This document shows positions 8,695-17,393 of a stretch of DNA of 64,000 nt, one piece after another (positions within the stretch are counted from its first letter, which is position 1; each line of letters opens with the position of its first letter). Made by a program: the position numbers and the translations under genes. The stretch is from Amycolatopsis alba DSM 44262 (GTDB lineage: Bacteria; Actinomycetota; Actinomycetes; Mycobacteriales; Pseudonocardiaceae), in contig NZ_KB913032.1 in assembly GCF_000384215.1 (NCBI RefSeq), positions 5,972,588 through 6,036,587 on the forward strand. Direction: 5' to 3'. Under the pieces are notes generated by a model that did no database searches, was not told where the DNA came from, and saw nothing but the letters and a program-made list of their open reading frames with translations.

Positions 8695-9330
8695 GTGGGC
8701 GTGAAGAAACGCTGGGTGCGCCTCGGGGCGTTCGCCCTGGCCGGAATCCTGATCGTCGGCGCGGCACTGCAGCTCACCGGGCTGCTGCCGAAGCTCGACC
8801 CGTTCGGAACGTCCACTGTGGACCGTTCGCAGCCCGCGGTGCTCCAGGCGGTCCGCGATCTGAGCCAGTACCACGCGGCGGCAGGCGACTACCAGGTCGT
8901 CGTCGACATCGAGAAGGACGTCAAGTGGGTGCCGTCGAGCATCGCCGGGGAACGGACCCTGTTCGTGGCGGCGGGCTCTGTCGACGCGTACGTCGACTTC
9001 GGACCGCTGGTGGAGAATTCCCTCACCGTCTCGGAAGACCGGCGGTCGGTCGAAGTGCGGCTGCCCGAACCCAAGCTGGCGAAACCCGCTTTGGACAACG
9101 AGCGCAGCTACGTCTTCGGCCAGGAGCGTGGTCTGCTCGACAGGCTTTCGGCGCTGGTGTCCGCGCAGGACCAGCGGGAGTTCTACGTCGCCGCCGAGAA
9201 GCGGATCGCCGAAGCCGCGCAGCACTCCGGACTGATCGAACGGGCAAGGGCGAACACCAAGGCGATGCTGACCGGGCTGTTGCGGGCACTGGGCTTCGAG
9301 GTCACTTTTCCTGCCGAACCGACGACCTGA
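8695..9330 (+). CDS. DUF4230 domain protein, membrane-anchored
   Basis: This protein of about 211 aa has a single N-terminal membrane anchor (about residues 8-26, VRLGAFALAGILIVGAAL). The outer domain shows the DUF4230 pattern: VVDIEKDVKWVPSSIAGE, a central SVDAYVDFGPL and a long C-terminal helix with AAEKRIAEAA. The function of the family is unknown. GTG codons at 8692, 8695 and 8701 compete as starts. GGAGAGG at 8682-8688 is best spaced for 8695. Just over 110 bp separates it from the divergent mannosyltransferase. Confidence 0.72.
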   Translation: MGVKKRWVRLGAFALAGILIVGAALQLTGLLPKLDPFGTSTVDRSQPAVLQAVRDLSQYHAAAGDYQVVVDIEKDVKWVPSSIAGERTLFVAAGSVDAYVDFGPLVENSLTVSEDRRSVEVRLPEPKLAKPALDNERSYVFGQERGLLDRLSALVSAQDQREFYVAAEKRIAEAAQHSGLIERARANTKAMLTGLLRALGFEVTFPAEPTT

Positions 9331-9427
9331 CCCACCGGGATTTATGCGAAAGTGCGCCCTTCTCGCGACCGGTCTTGACCGGCCGCCCTCGTGCTGGTGC
9401 GCTGACGAGGCCGACCGGGAGGGCGCG

Positions 9428-9949
9428 ATGGTGACCAAGCCGAGAGACAAGCTGACCTACAGCGAACCGATCGCGACCGGCGAGGTCACGATCGACGCAG
9501 CGCCCGACAAGGTGTACCGGCTCGTCAGCGATCCTGTCGCGATGGCGGAGTGCACCGAGGAACTGCGCAAGGCCCGCTGGATCCGCGGCGCGACCGAGGC
9601 ACGCGTCGGGAACTGGTTCGCGGGCAGCAACCGCAACGGCCTGCGGCGCTGGGTGACCCACGCCGAGATCGTCGAGGCCGAGGCGGGACGCCGGTTCGCC
9701 TACCGGGTGCGCACCCCGTTCTTCGTCCCGATTTCCCGCTGGGAGTACGACATCAAGCCCGACGGCGACGGCAGCCGCGTCACCGTCACGAACTGGCTCC
9801 GGGTGCCGCGGTGGTTCATCCCGATGGCCATCTTCATCACCGGTGAACCCGATCGCGCCGGGATCAACCAGGCCAATATCGCGGCCACCTTGCTGCGGGT
9901 GAAGGCCAGGCTCGAAGGTCGGGAGTGGCGCCGCGAGCCCCGCGTCTAG
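9428..9949 (+). CDS. SRPBCC family protein
   Basis: This 173-aa START-like protein has the family opening GEVTIDAAPDKVYRLVSDP followed by the helix VAMAECTEELRKARWI and the terminal helix NIAATLLRVKARLEG. This is the polyketide-cyclase/dehydrase-like SRPBCC group found in many actinomycetes, with no assigned reaction. The start is the ATG at 9428 behind GGGAGGGCG. An upstream extension to 9344 lacks a ribosome site and is ignored. It is transcribed in the same direction as the DUF4230 gene after a 97-bp gap. Confidence 0.82.
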   Translation: MVTKPRDKLTYSEPIATGEVTIDAAPDKVYRLVSDPVAMAECTEELRKARWIRGATEARVGNWFAGSNRNGLRRWVTHAEIVEAEAGRRFAYRVRTPFFVPISRWEYDIKPDGDGSRVTVTNWLRVPRWFIPMAIFITGEPDRAGINQANIAATLLRVKARLEGREWRREPRV

Positions 9950-9995
9950 TGAGGGGTAAGGCAACCGCGTCGTGTTCGGCTGCTCGTGCGTCTTG

Positions 9996-10056
9996 AGGTG
10001 TCGCGAAAGCCACTTTCGGGACGTCTGGTGTCCCGAAAGTGGCTTTCGCGACACCT
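9996..10056. repeat. Long perfect palindrome, family with TCGCGAAAGCCACTTTCG core
   Basis: Two exact 27-nt arms (9996-10022 and 10030-10056) are separated by a 7-nt loop. Each arm itself contains a smaller hairpin (CGAAAGccaCTTTCG). It lies between two convergent gene ends and can serve as a terminator. Related copies occur at 41617-41669 (23-nt arms) and as a single half at 20939-20961. Confidence 0.85.
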
Positions 10057-10086
10057 GGTGCTGAGGGAGCGTGCTGGGGCGGACGC

Positions 10087-11289
10087 TCAGCCGCCGACTT
10101 CAAGTCCTTTATGGACAGATAGATCGACGCCCGCGGCCAGCCGGTACGGCCGGGTGTCCACGATGGCGCCGAGCAGCCGTCGCAGCCGGGAGACCTCGGC
10201 GCGGACGGTGACGAGGTGTTCGGCGTCGCCGTAGAGCGCCCGGCTGAGCGCTTCCGCCGAAAGCCCGGCCGGGCCGGCCGTGCGGAGCTGCACCAGGATC
10301 CCGGCGTGCCGGGGTGTCACGGTGCGCACCCAGCCGACGTCGCCCGACCGCATCCGCAGCAGTGGCGCGTGCCCGAGTTCGAGGTCCAGCCGGACCCGGC
10401 GCGCGGTGTCGGCCGGGCGCACGAGCCAGCCTTCGGTCAGCCGCTCGGGCAGGCAGGCGCCCAATCCAGGAACGGCGAGGATCCGGCCCTCCACGGGGGC
10501 GGCGATCCGCGCTCCGGGCACGATGCCGGCGGAATGGGCCACCCAGCCGTCGTCGTCCACCAGCAGCGCCGGGCCTCCTGCGCCCGCCACCACCGGTTCG
10601 GCGGTTCGGCGCAGCCTGTCCAGGCCCTGCTGGTGATGCCGCCAGAGTTCGGATTCGGCCAGCCGTCGCCCGGTCTCCACCAGCGCGCCGATCGCCGGGT
10701 GCAGGGTCAGCGCGGGCCCGCTGACGTCGATCACCCCGAGCAGGTCGCCGGTGCGCGGATCGTGCACCGGCGACGCCGTGCAGTACCAGGGATGCTGGCC
10801 CTGTTCGAAATGCTCCCCGGCGAGCAGTTCCACCGGCGCGGCCTCGGCGAGCGCGGTGCCGATCGCGTTGGTGCCGACCCTGGTCTCGGTCCAGTCGGCG
10901 CCTTCGGTGAAGCCCAGGGTGTCGGCGCGGCGCTTGACCGAGGGCGAGCCCGCCCGCCAGAGGATGACGCCCTCGGCGTCGGTCACCACCAGCAGCATGT
11001 TCGCCGTGTCGGACGTCGTCCCGAGCACCTGCCCAAGGACTTCGACGACATGCCGCAGTGGCGAGGCGCGGCGACGGCGGGCGACCTCGTCGAGCGAAAC
11101 GGAATCGCGGGTGTTCACGCCGTCGGCGGCGAGCCCCAGGCTCAGCGCGCGTGACCACGACCGCGACACCAGCGGCCGGGGCCGGACGCGCGGGCGGCCG
11201 CCGCCGATCACGGCTTCGTGCATCCGGACCAGGTCGCGGGCGTGCATCGGCAGGTCGGCGCCGGGCGGGACCGAGCTGTTCACGCCCAC
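10087..11289 (-). CDS. GAF-domain transcriptional regulator (AcoR N-terminal type, no AAA domain)
   Basis: This regulator of about 400 aa has an N-terminal GAF sensor domain like that of AcoR-type activators (RSWSRALSLGLAADGVNTRD, then LLVVTDAEGVILWRAGS and the conserved ETRVGTNAIGTALAE). The sigma-54-interacting AAA domain is absent, as usual in actinomycetes. The C-terminal part ends in a compact winged-helix-like segment (SRALYGDAEHLVTVRAEVSR). GGAGGTGA precedes GTG codons at 11289 and 11283; the second has better spacing. It is divergent from a flavin monooxygenase gene, which it probably controls in response to that enzyme's substrate or to redox state. Confidence 0.82.
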   Translation of the reverse strand: MGVNSSVPPGADLPMHARDLVRMHEAVIGGGRPRVRPRPLVSRSWSRALSLGLAADGVNTRDSVSLDEVARRRRASPLRHVVEVLGQVLGTTSDTANMLLVVTDAEGVILWRAGSPSVKRRADTLGFTEGADWTETRVGTNAIGTALAEAAPVELLAGEHFEQGQHPWYCTASPVHDPRTGDLLGVIDVSGPALTLHPAIGALVETGRRLAESELWRHHQQGLDRLRRTAEPVVAGAGGPALLVDDDGWVAHSAGIVPGARIAAPVEGRILAVPGLGACLPERLTEGWLVRPADTARRVRLDLELGHAPLLRMRSGDVGWVRTVTPRHAGILVQLRTAGPAGLSAEALSRALYGDAEHLVTVRAEVSRLRRLLGAIVDTRPYRLAAGVDLSVHKGLEVGG

Positions 11290-11359
11290 GGGTCACCTCC
11301 GCACCATCGCGTCGACGGATCAGCATAGGTCGGCCGGACCGAGTGCGCCATGGAGCCGT

Positions 11360-11377
11360 GCTGCAACACGCTGCAAC
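11360..11377. promoter_or_regulatory. Tandem GCTGCAAC repeat in divergent promoter region
   Basis: GCTGCAAC occurs twice exactly 10 bp apart (11360-11367, 11370-11377), on one helix face, between the GAF regulator and the flavin monooxygenase genes. It is a candidate activator site; there is no other support. Confidence 0.35.
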
Positions 11378-11447
11378 CCTTGCCGCTCCGCCCGCCCGCG
11401 GCGTGTGATCGGGGTAACAGCCGAAACGCCGAGGTTTGGGAGTGGCC

Positions 11448-13265
11448 ATGACACAGACGGTGGACCGGATCGAGGCGACGGGCTCGCCGCAGGCTCGGGT
11501 CGATGCCTGGCTGAGCCGGTTCGAAGCGGCCCTCGTCACCTGTGACGCCGAAGCCGCCGCCGCGCTCTTCGCCGTCGACAGTTACTGGCGGGACCTGGTC
11601 GCGTTCACCTGGACGATCAAGACGGTCGAAGGTCGCGACGGGATCGCCGGCCTGCTCGGCGCCTGTCTCGACCGGATCGAGCCGTCGGGCTTCCGTACCA
11701 CCGAGACGCCGACTGAAGCCGACGGCGTGACCGAAGCGTGGCTGGAGTTCGAAACCGCGACGGGGCGCGCGAAAGGCCACTTGCGGCTGAAGGACGAGGG
11801 CGCCTGGACGCTGCTGACGAGCCTGCGCGAGCTGAAGGGCTTCGAGGATCGGCGCAACGAACAGCGGTCGAAAGGTGTCGAGCACGGCGTCGTGCGCGGC
11901 CGGAAGTCCTGGGCCGAGAAGCGCGAGGAGGAACAGACCCGGCTCGGGTACGAGGTGCAGCCGTACGTCGTCGTCATCGGCGGCGGGCAGGGCGGTATCG
12001 CGCTCGGAGCCAGGCTGCGGCAGCTCGACGTGCCGGCGCTCGTCCTGGAACGCAACGAACGGCCGGGCGATTCGTGGCGCAAGCGGTACAAGAACCTGTG
12101 CCTGCACGACCCGGTCTGGTACGACCACCTGCCCTATCTGCCGTTCCCGGACAACTGGCCGGTGTTCGCGCCCAAGGACAAGATCGCCGACTGGCTGGAG
12201 ATGTACACGCGGCTCATGGAGGTGCCGTACTGGACCAGCACCGAGGTGACCTCCGCGTCCTGGGACGAGGAGAAACAGCAGTGGCTGGTGACCGTCGTGC
12301 GCGAGGGCGAGGAGCTGGCGCTCACGCCGCGGCACGTGGTGTTCGCAACCGGGATGTCGGGCAAGCCGTATCTCCCGTCGTTCACGGGGATGGACGACTT
12401 CGAGGGCGATCAGCACCATTCGTCACAGCACCCCGGCCCGGACGCCTACACGGGCAAGAAGGCCGTCGTGGTCGGCTCCAACAACTCCGCGCACGACATC
12501 TGCGCCGCGCTGTGGGAACACGGCGCCGACGTCACCATGGTGCAGCGGTCCTCGACGCATATCGTCAAGTCGGATTCCCTGATGGACCTGGGGCTCGGCG
12601 ATCTGTATTCGGAACGCGCGGTCCAGGCGGGGATCACCACCGACAAGGCGGACATGATCTTCGCGTCGATCCCGTACCGGATCATGCCGCAGTTCCAGAT
12701 CCCGGTGTACGACGCGATCCGCGAGCGGGACAAGGACTTCTACGCGCGGCTGGAGGCGGCGGGGTTCCGGCACGACTGGGGCGATGACGGATCCGGCCTG
12801 TTCCTGAAGTACCTGCGCCGCGGATCGGGCTACTACATCGACGTCGGCGCGTCGGAACTGGTGGCCGACGGGAAGATCAACCTGGCCCACGGCCAGGTCG
12901 ACCACCTGACCCGTGACGCGGTCGTGCTGTCCGACGGCACGGAACTCGAGGCGGACGTCGTCGTCTACGCCACCGGCTACGGCTCGATGAACGGCTGGGT
13001 CGCCGACCTCGTCGGTCAGGAGACCGCGGACCTGGTCGGCAAGTGCTGGGGCCTCGGCTCGGACACGACGAAGGACCCCGGCCCGTGGGAAGGGGAGCAG
13101 CGCAACATGTGGAAGCCCACCCGGCAGGAGGGGCTGTGGTTCCACGGCGGGAACCTGCACCAGTCCCGGCACTACTCGCTTTACCTCGCACTACAGCTGA
13201 AAGCGCGCTACGAGGGCATCCCGACGCCGGTGTTCGGCCTGCAGGAGGTGCACCACAAGTCGTGA
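11448..13265 (+). CDS. SnoaL-like domain fused to flavin-containing monooxygenase
   Basis: This is a 605-aa protein. Residues about 20-140 form an NTF2/SnoaL-like domain (VDAWLSRFEAALVTCDAEAA, YWRDLVAFTWTIKTVEGRD). From about 180 a class B flavin monooxygenase follows, with the FAD loop VVVIGGGQGGIALGARL, the NADPH loop VVVGSNNSAHDICAAL and a late VVVYATGYGSMNG motif. The family inserts one oxygen atom into soft nucleophiles or carbonyls, or acts as a YUCCA-like decarboxylase. The substrate is unknown. The same fused layout is familiar in actinobacteria and proteobacteria. The start is the ATG at 11448 behind GGGAG. The divergent GAF regulator suggests induction by a small organic compound. 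Confidence 0.87.
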   Translation: MTQTVDRIEATGSPQARVDAWLSRFEAALVTCDAEAAAALFAVDSYWRDLVAFTWTIKTVEGRDGIAGLLGACLDRIEPSGFRTTETPTEADGVTEAWLEFETATGRAKGHLRLKDEGAWTLLTSLRELKGFEDRRNEQRSKGVEHGVVRGRKSWAEKREEEQTRLGYEVQPYVVVIGGGQGGIALGARLRQLDVPALVLERNERPGDSWRKRYKNLCLHDPVWYDHLPYLPFPDNWPVFAPKDKIADWLEMYTRLMEVPYWTSTEVTSASWDEEKQQWLVTVVREGEELALTPRHVVFATGMSGKPYLPSFTGMDDFEGDQHHSSQHPGPDAYTGKKAVVVGSNNSAHDICAALWEHGADVTMVQRSSTHIVKSDSLMDLGLGDLYSERAVQAGITTDKADMIFASIPYRIMPQFQIPVYDAIRERDKDFYARLEAAGFRHDWGDDGSGLFLKYLRRGSGYYIDVGASELVADGKINLAHGQVDHLTRDAVVLSDGTELEADVVVYATGYGSMNGWVADLVGQETADLVGKCWGLGSDTTKDPGPWEGEQRNMWKPTRQEGLWFHGGNLHQSRHYSLYLALQLKARYEGIPTPVFGLQEVHHKS

Positions 13266-13289
13266 GCGGATGACGGTGCCGAGAGTCTC

Positions 13290-13332
13290 GAGCGCCACGC
13301 ACGGGACGCTCAACGTCTCGAGCGTGGCGCTC
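13290..13332. terminator. Hairpin at convergent gene ends
   Basis: GAGCGCCACGC (13290-13300) pairs with GCGTGGCGCTC (13322-13332). It sits between the monooxygenase stop and the WYL-regulator stop and overlaps the last codons of the latter. Confidence 0.5.
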
Positions 13333-14299
13333 GGGACCTCGTCCGTGGCCCTGCCGCCTTCGCGTATCGGCGGGCCAGGACGGCGAAGGCTTCCTTCAGC
13401 TCAGCGGGCCCGACGACCTCGACGTCCGCGTCGAACCGCCCGATACTCGCCGCCAGCCCGGCCCACGACCACGAACCCAGCACCAGACGGCACCGATCCG
13501 GCCCGGCCTCTTCGACGACACCGTCCCGGACGTAATGGGCCACCGCCGCGGCGGGAAGGTCGAGGATCACCTCGCCCCGGCACGGCCATTCGCCGGTTCC
13601 GGACGAGCCCTGGAACCGGCTCGCGACGAAGGTGGCGACATCGGGGGCGGGCAGGTCACGCGGGGTGAAGCGCGGACCGGCCGGGGTGCGCGGGGTGATC
13701 CGGTCGGCCCGGAAGGTGCGCCAGTCCGCGCGGTCCAGGTCCCAGGCGACGAGGTACCAGCGTCCGTGCCAGGTGACGAGATGATGCGGTTCCGCACGGC
13801 GCGGTGTCGCCGCTCCCGCGTAGTCGAACCGCAGGATCTCGCGGGCGTGCACGGCCGCTCCGAGCGCCAGCAGGACTTCGCCGTCCACGCGGGGGTCCGA
13901 CCGGCTCGCGGGGGACTCGACGGCGGTCACCCGCAGGGTGTCGATCCGGCGCCGCAGCCGCGAGGGCATCACCTGCCGGACGGTGTGCAGCGCCCGCATC
14001 GCCGCTTCTTCGATCCCCGCGCCACTGGTGGTGGCGATCTGGAGCGCGACGGCCAGCGCGACCGCCTGATCGTCGTCGAACAGCAGCGGCGGCAGTTCGG
14101 ATCCCGCGTCGAGCCGGTACCCGCCGTCGGGACCTTTGACGGTCGCGATGGGGTAGCCGAGCTCGCGAAGCCTGTCGACGTCGCGCCGCACGGTGCGCGG
14201 ACTGATGTCGAGCCGCTCGGCCAGCAGCGCTCCCGGCCAGTCGCGGCGGGCCTGCAGCAACGAGAGCATCGACAGCAGACGTGCGGAAGTCTTCGGCAT
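13310..14299 (-). CDS. WYL-domain transcriptional regulator (YafY type)
   Basis: This 329-aa regulator has an N-terminal DeoR-like helix-turn-helix (SARLLSMLSLLQARRDWPG, LDISPRTVRRDVDRLRELGY) at about 3-60. A WYL domain follows (HHLVTWHGRWYLVAWDLD at about 190-210) and then a WCX-like C-terminal extension. WYL proteins sense nucleotides or other small ligands. I used the ATG at 14299 (MPKTSARLL), the usual family N-terminus; 14308 is also possible. It is divergent from a DinB-family gene 92 bp away, its likely target. Confidence 0.85.
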   Translation of the reverse strand: MPKTSARLLSMLSLLQARRDWPGALLAERLDISPRTVRRDVDRLRELGYPIATVKGPDGGYRLDAGSELPPLLFDDDQAVALAVALQIATTSGAGIEEAAMRALHTVRQVMPSRLRRRIDTLRVTAVESPASRSDPRVDGEVLLALGAAVHAREILRFDYAGAATPRRAEPHHLVTWHGRWYLVAWDLDRADWRTFRADRITPRTPAGPRFTPRDLPAPDVATFVASRFQGSSGTGEWPCRGEVILDLPAAAVAHYVRDGVVEEAGPDRCRLVLGSWSWAGLAASIGRFDADVEVVGPAELKEAFAVLARRYAKAAGPRTRSRAPRSRR

Positions 14300-14391
14300 G
14301 TTTTCCATGATGCCGCCAGTAGCGGCCACACCCTGTCCTCTACTCCTGCGAGAGTTGTCGTGTGCCAGAAAACGACAACCCGGAGGGCCCG

Positions 14392-14955
14392 ATGACCGCC
14401 ACCAACCTCGACGCCGAACACGCCGACCTGCTCGAAGCCCTCGACACCGTCCGCGCCACGCTGACCGCCACGGTCAAGGGGCTCACGGACGAACAGCTCG
14501 ACGAGCACCCGACGGTCAGCGAGCTGAGCCTCGGCGGCCTGATCAAACACGTCGCCTCGATCGAGGAGATGTGGCTGCGCTTCGCGGTCGAAGGCCCGTC
14601 CGCGATGGCCTACGACCTGCCGGAAGGCGTCACCTGGGCCGACCTCGGCGCTGGGACCGCCCGCGAGTACCCGCAGTGGGCGATCGACCACCAGAACAAC
14701 TTCCGGATGCTGCCCGGCGACACCCTGGCGTCGATCCTCGAGCGCTACGAACAGGTGGCCACGCGAACGAAGGAGATCGTCTCGTCGATCCCCGACCTGT
14801 CCGCGGCGCATCCGCTGCCGGACGCGCCGTGGAACCCGCCGGGCGCGGTGCGCAGCGTGCGCCGGGTGCTGACGCACGTCATCGCCGAGACCGCGCAGCA
14901 CGCCGGTCACGCCGACATCCTGCGCGAGAGCATCGACGGCCAGAAGTCGACCTGA
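14392..14955 (+). CDS. DinB family protein (DUF664)
   Basis: This 187-aa four-helix protein has the DinB/DUF664 pattern. It has an early LDAEHADLLEALDTVRATL helix and the metal-ligand histidines expected in this fold: His in LIKHVASIEEMW and the pair in VIAETAQHAGHADILRE. Members bind a divalent metal, and some are mycothiol- or bacillithiol-dependent transferases. The specific reaction here is unknown. The ATG at 14392 follows GGAGGGCCCG. The divergent WYL regulator probably controls it. Confidence 0.83.
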   Translation: MTATNLDAEHADLLEALDTVRATLTATVKGLTDEQLDEHPTVSELSLGGLIKHVASIEEMWLRFAVEGPSAMAYDLPEGVTWADLGAGTAREYPQWAIDHQNNFRMLPGDTLASILERYEQVATRTKEIVSSIPDLSAAHPLPDAPWNPPGAVRSVRRVLTHVIAETAQHAGHADILRESIDGQKST

Positions 14956-14971
14956 CCCGCACGACTCCCCG

Positions 14972-15140
14972 TGACTCGCGTGATCAGAGACGGAACTCGC
15001 GTGATCAGACGGCGAACTCACGTGACCGGTGGGACGACACACGTGACTGGGCGGACGGCGCGCGTGATCAGACGGACGACACGCGTAGGACTCGGCCGTC
15101 GCCGAGTGTCGTCCGTCTGATCACGCGTGATCGGTGTCGC
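14972..15140. repeat. 21-bp repeat array A, with inverted end
   Basis: Five consecutive 21-bp units are in exact register (starts 14972, 14993, 15014, 15035, 15056), plus a decayed sixth at 15077. The typical unit is GAACTCGCGTGATCAGACGG; variants carry CACGTG or CGCGTG in the middle. After a 23-nt spacer the motif returns inverted, giving perfect 21-nt hairpin arms at 15062-15082 and 15106-15126. The array fills the gap between the DinB gene end and the acyltransferase start. No gene is visible here. Confidence 0.9.
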
Positions 15141-15239
15141 GCCACCGGCGAGTCATCCGATCATCCGAACTAAGCTCGTTCACAGCTTCCTGCCGTAGGG
15201 TCCCCGCCCGTCGGTGCCCGGTGATCATGGTGGTGGTGT

Positions 15240-17276
15240 GTGCGGGAGACGGAGCGGCGGTTTCGCCCGGAGATCCAGGGGCTGCGGGCGCTGGCGTGTG
15301 TGCTGGTGGTCGTCTACCACGTGTGGCTCGGCCGGATCTCCGGCGGCGTCGACGCGTTCTTCCTGATCTCCGGGTTCCTCGTCACCGGCCAGCTCTACCG
15401 CGCGGCGTCGCGCGGGAAGATCGAGTACCGGCCGATGTGGGGCCGGATGATCAAACGGCTGTTCCCCGCCGCGCTCACGGTGTTGCTGCTGGTCATTGCG
15501 GCGAGCACGGTGCTGCTGCCGCAGAACCGCTGGTTCCAGACGATCAAGGAGGTCGTCGCCTCCGCGCTCTACCTGGAGAACTGGCAGCTGGCGGCGGATT
15601 CCACCGACTACTTCGCGCAGCACAACTCGGCCAGCGTGGTCCAGCACTTCTGGTCGCTGTCGATCCAGGGTCAGTTCTACGTGGTCTGGCCGCTGCTGGT
15701 CGGGCTGGTGCTGCTGATCGCCAAGAAGGCGGGGCGGAACGTCCTTCCGCTGCTGCTCACGACCCTGGGCATGGTGTTCGCGGCTTCGCTGGCCTACTCG
15801 GTGTGGCTCACCGCGGTCGACCAGCCGCTGGCGTACTTCGATTCGCTGACCAGGGCCTGGGAGTTCGCGCTCGGCGGTCTGCTCGCCTTGGTCCTCGACC
15901 GTGTCCGGGTCGCCCGGCCCGCGCGGGTCGTGTTCGGCTGGGCTGGGGTCGCGGGGCTCGTTTCCTGCGGGCTGGTGCTCCAGGTCGGGACGGTCTTCCC
16001 CGGCTACCTCGCGCTGTGGCCGACGCTTTCGGCCGCGCTGGTGATCCTCGCCGGCGACACCGGGTTCAAGGGTGGCGCGGACCGCTTCCTGTCCAGCCGC
16101 CCGCTCAAGTACCTGGGTGACCTGAGCTATGCGCTCTACCTCTGGCACTGGCCGGTCCTGGTGTTCTACCTCGTCGCCCGTGACCGGGTAGAGGTCGGCC
16201 TCCGCGGCGGCGCGGTGATCATCGCGCTCGCCTTCGTCCTCGCGGTGCTGACCCACCACCTGGTCGAAAAACCGATCCGCGCGTCCGAGATCGGAGCCCG
16301 GACCCGGTGGGGCGCCTACCGATTCGGCGTCGCGACACTCGCTGCCGTGCTCGCCGCGACGGGTGCCTGGCAGTGGGTGAGCGTGAGCCAGGCGGACACC
16401 TATTCGATCGCGGTCGACGACCCCGACCACCCCGGCGCGCTCGCCCACACCGAAGGCTTCAAGTACTGGGGCGCCGCCGACGCCGCTCTCGTCCCGTCGT
16501 TCGTCGCCGTGTCCGAAGACTGGGCGGGCATCGACCCGGCCCGCTGCGGGGTGTCCCCGCGCAACGCCGATCTCGAGGTCTGCACCTCGGAGACCTCGGG
16601 GCATCCCACCCGCCGGATCGTGGTCACCGGAGACTCGCACGCGGGGCAGTTCCTCGGCGCCCTGCTGCCGATCGCCGAACAGCGGAACTGGGAGGTGACC
16701 TCGATCCTCCGCGGCGGCTGCCCGTTCTCCACCGACTCCGACGCCGTGCCGGGTGACCAGGCCTGTATCGACTGGAACTCCGCCGTGGTGGACGAGATCG
16801 TCACGACCCGGCCCGACGCGGTGATGACGATCGGCACCAGGGACGTGCGAACCGGTGTCGAGGAGCGGGTTCCCGGCGGCTACGTCGCCCAGTGGCGCAA
16901 GGTCGACGAGGCGGGGATCCCGGTGCTGGCCGTGCGGGACAACCCGCGCTTCGGCCAGTCGCCGTCGGCTTGCGTGGAGAGCCGCGGCGCGGAGGCGCCT
17001 GAGTGCGCCACCCCGCGCTACGACCTCTACGCGGAGGAGCCGCCGTACGAGACGCTGTCGGATCTGCCGCCGAATGTGCGGTTCATCGACTTCAGCGACT
17101 ACTTCTGCACGGCCGAGGTCTGCCCGCCGGTGATCGGCAACGTGCTCGTCTACCTCGACGACAACCACGTCAGCGGTACCTACATGTCGACGATGTCGGC
17201 CATCGCGGAGAAGGCCATCACCGAGGCGCTCGGCTGGGCTGACGACCAGGCGGAGGAGTCCCCGCCCGGCGGGTGA
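15240..17276 (+). CDS. Membrane acyltransferase with SGNH domain (OafA/YrhL type)
   Basis: This is a 678-aa protein. Residues 1-370 form the acyltransferase-3 domain with about ten membrane helices. It opens with FRPEIQGLRALACVLVVVYH (the catalytic His lies in VVYH) and continues with GGVDAFFLISGFLVTG. The C-terminal extracytoplasmic part is an SGNH hydrolase-like domain with its Ser in VVTGDSHAGQF and the Asp-x-x-His pair in LDDNHVSGTYM. OafA-type enzymes move acetyl or other acyl groups onto cell-surface sugars. The GTG at 15240 gives the standard N-terminus. It stands alone. Confidence 0.9.
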   Translation: MRETERRFRPEIQGLRALACVLVVVYHVWLGRISGGVDAFFLISGFLVTGQLYRAASRGKIEYRPMWGRMIKRLFPAALTVLLLVIAASTVLLPQNRWFQTIKEVVASALYLENWQLAADSTDYFAQHNSASVVQHFWSLSIQGQFYVVWPLLVGLVLLIAKKAGRNVLPLLLTTLGMVFAASLAYSVWLTAVDQPLAYFDSLTRAWEFALGGLLALVLDRVRVARPARVVFGWAGVAGLVSCGLVLQVGTVFPGYLALWPTLSAALVILAGDTGFKGGADRFLSSRPLKYLGDLSYALYLWHWPVLVFYLVARDRVEVGLRGGAVIIALAFVLAVLTHHLVEKPIRASEIGARTRWGAYRFGVATLAAVLAATGAWQWVSVSQADTYSIAVDDPDHPGALAHTEGFKYWGAADAALVPSFVAVSEDWAGIDPARCGVSPRNADLEVCTSETSGHPTRRIVVTGDSHAGQFLGALLPIAEQRNWEVTSILRGGCPFSTDSDAVPGDQACIDWNSAVVDEIVTTRPDAVMTIGTRDVRTGVEERVPGGYVAQWRKVDEAGIPVLAVRDNPRFGQSPSACVESRGAEAPECATPRYDLYAEEPPYETLSDLPPNVRFIDFSDYFCTAEVCPPVIGNVLVYLDDNHVSGTYMSTMSAIAEKAITEALGWADDQAEESPPGG

Positions 17277-17393
17277 CCAAGACAACAAATCGCCGCAGAA
17301 TTGCGCCGAACCGCATCAGGTCAATGGTCTGCCAACGTCATACGCAATGATTCGCCCTTTTCTGCGCATCAAAACGGTAGATATCGTCGTGGC

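Noticed and set aside
11290..11447. Sigma-54 promoter for the monooxygenase, suggested by the AcoR-like regulator
   Set aside because: The regulator lacks the AAA domain, actinomycetes lack sigma-54, and no GG-N10-GC element is evident.
14972..15140. CRISPR array
   Set aside because: The 21-bp units are contiguous with no unique spacers, the units are degenerate and partly inverted, and no cas gene is present.
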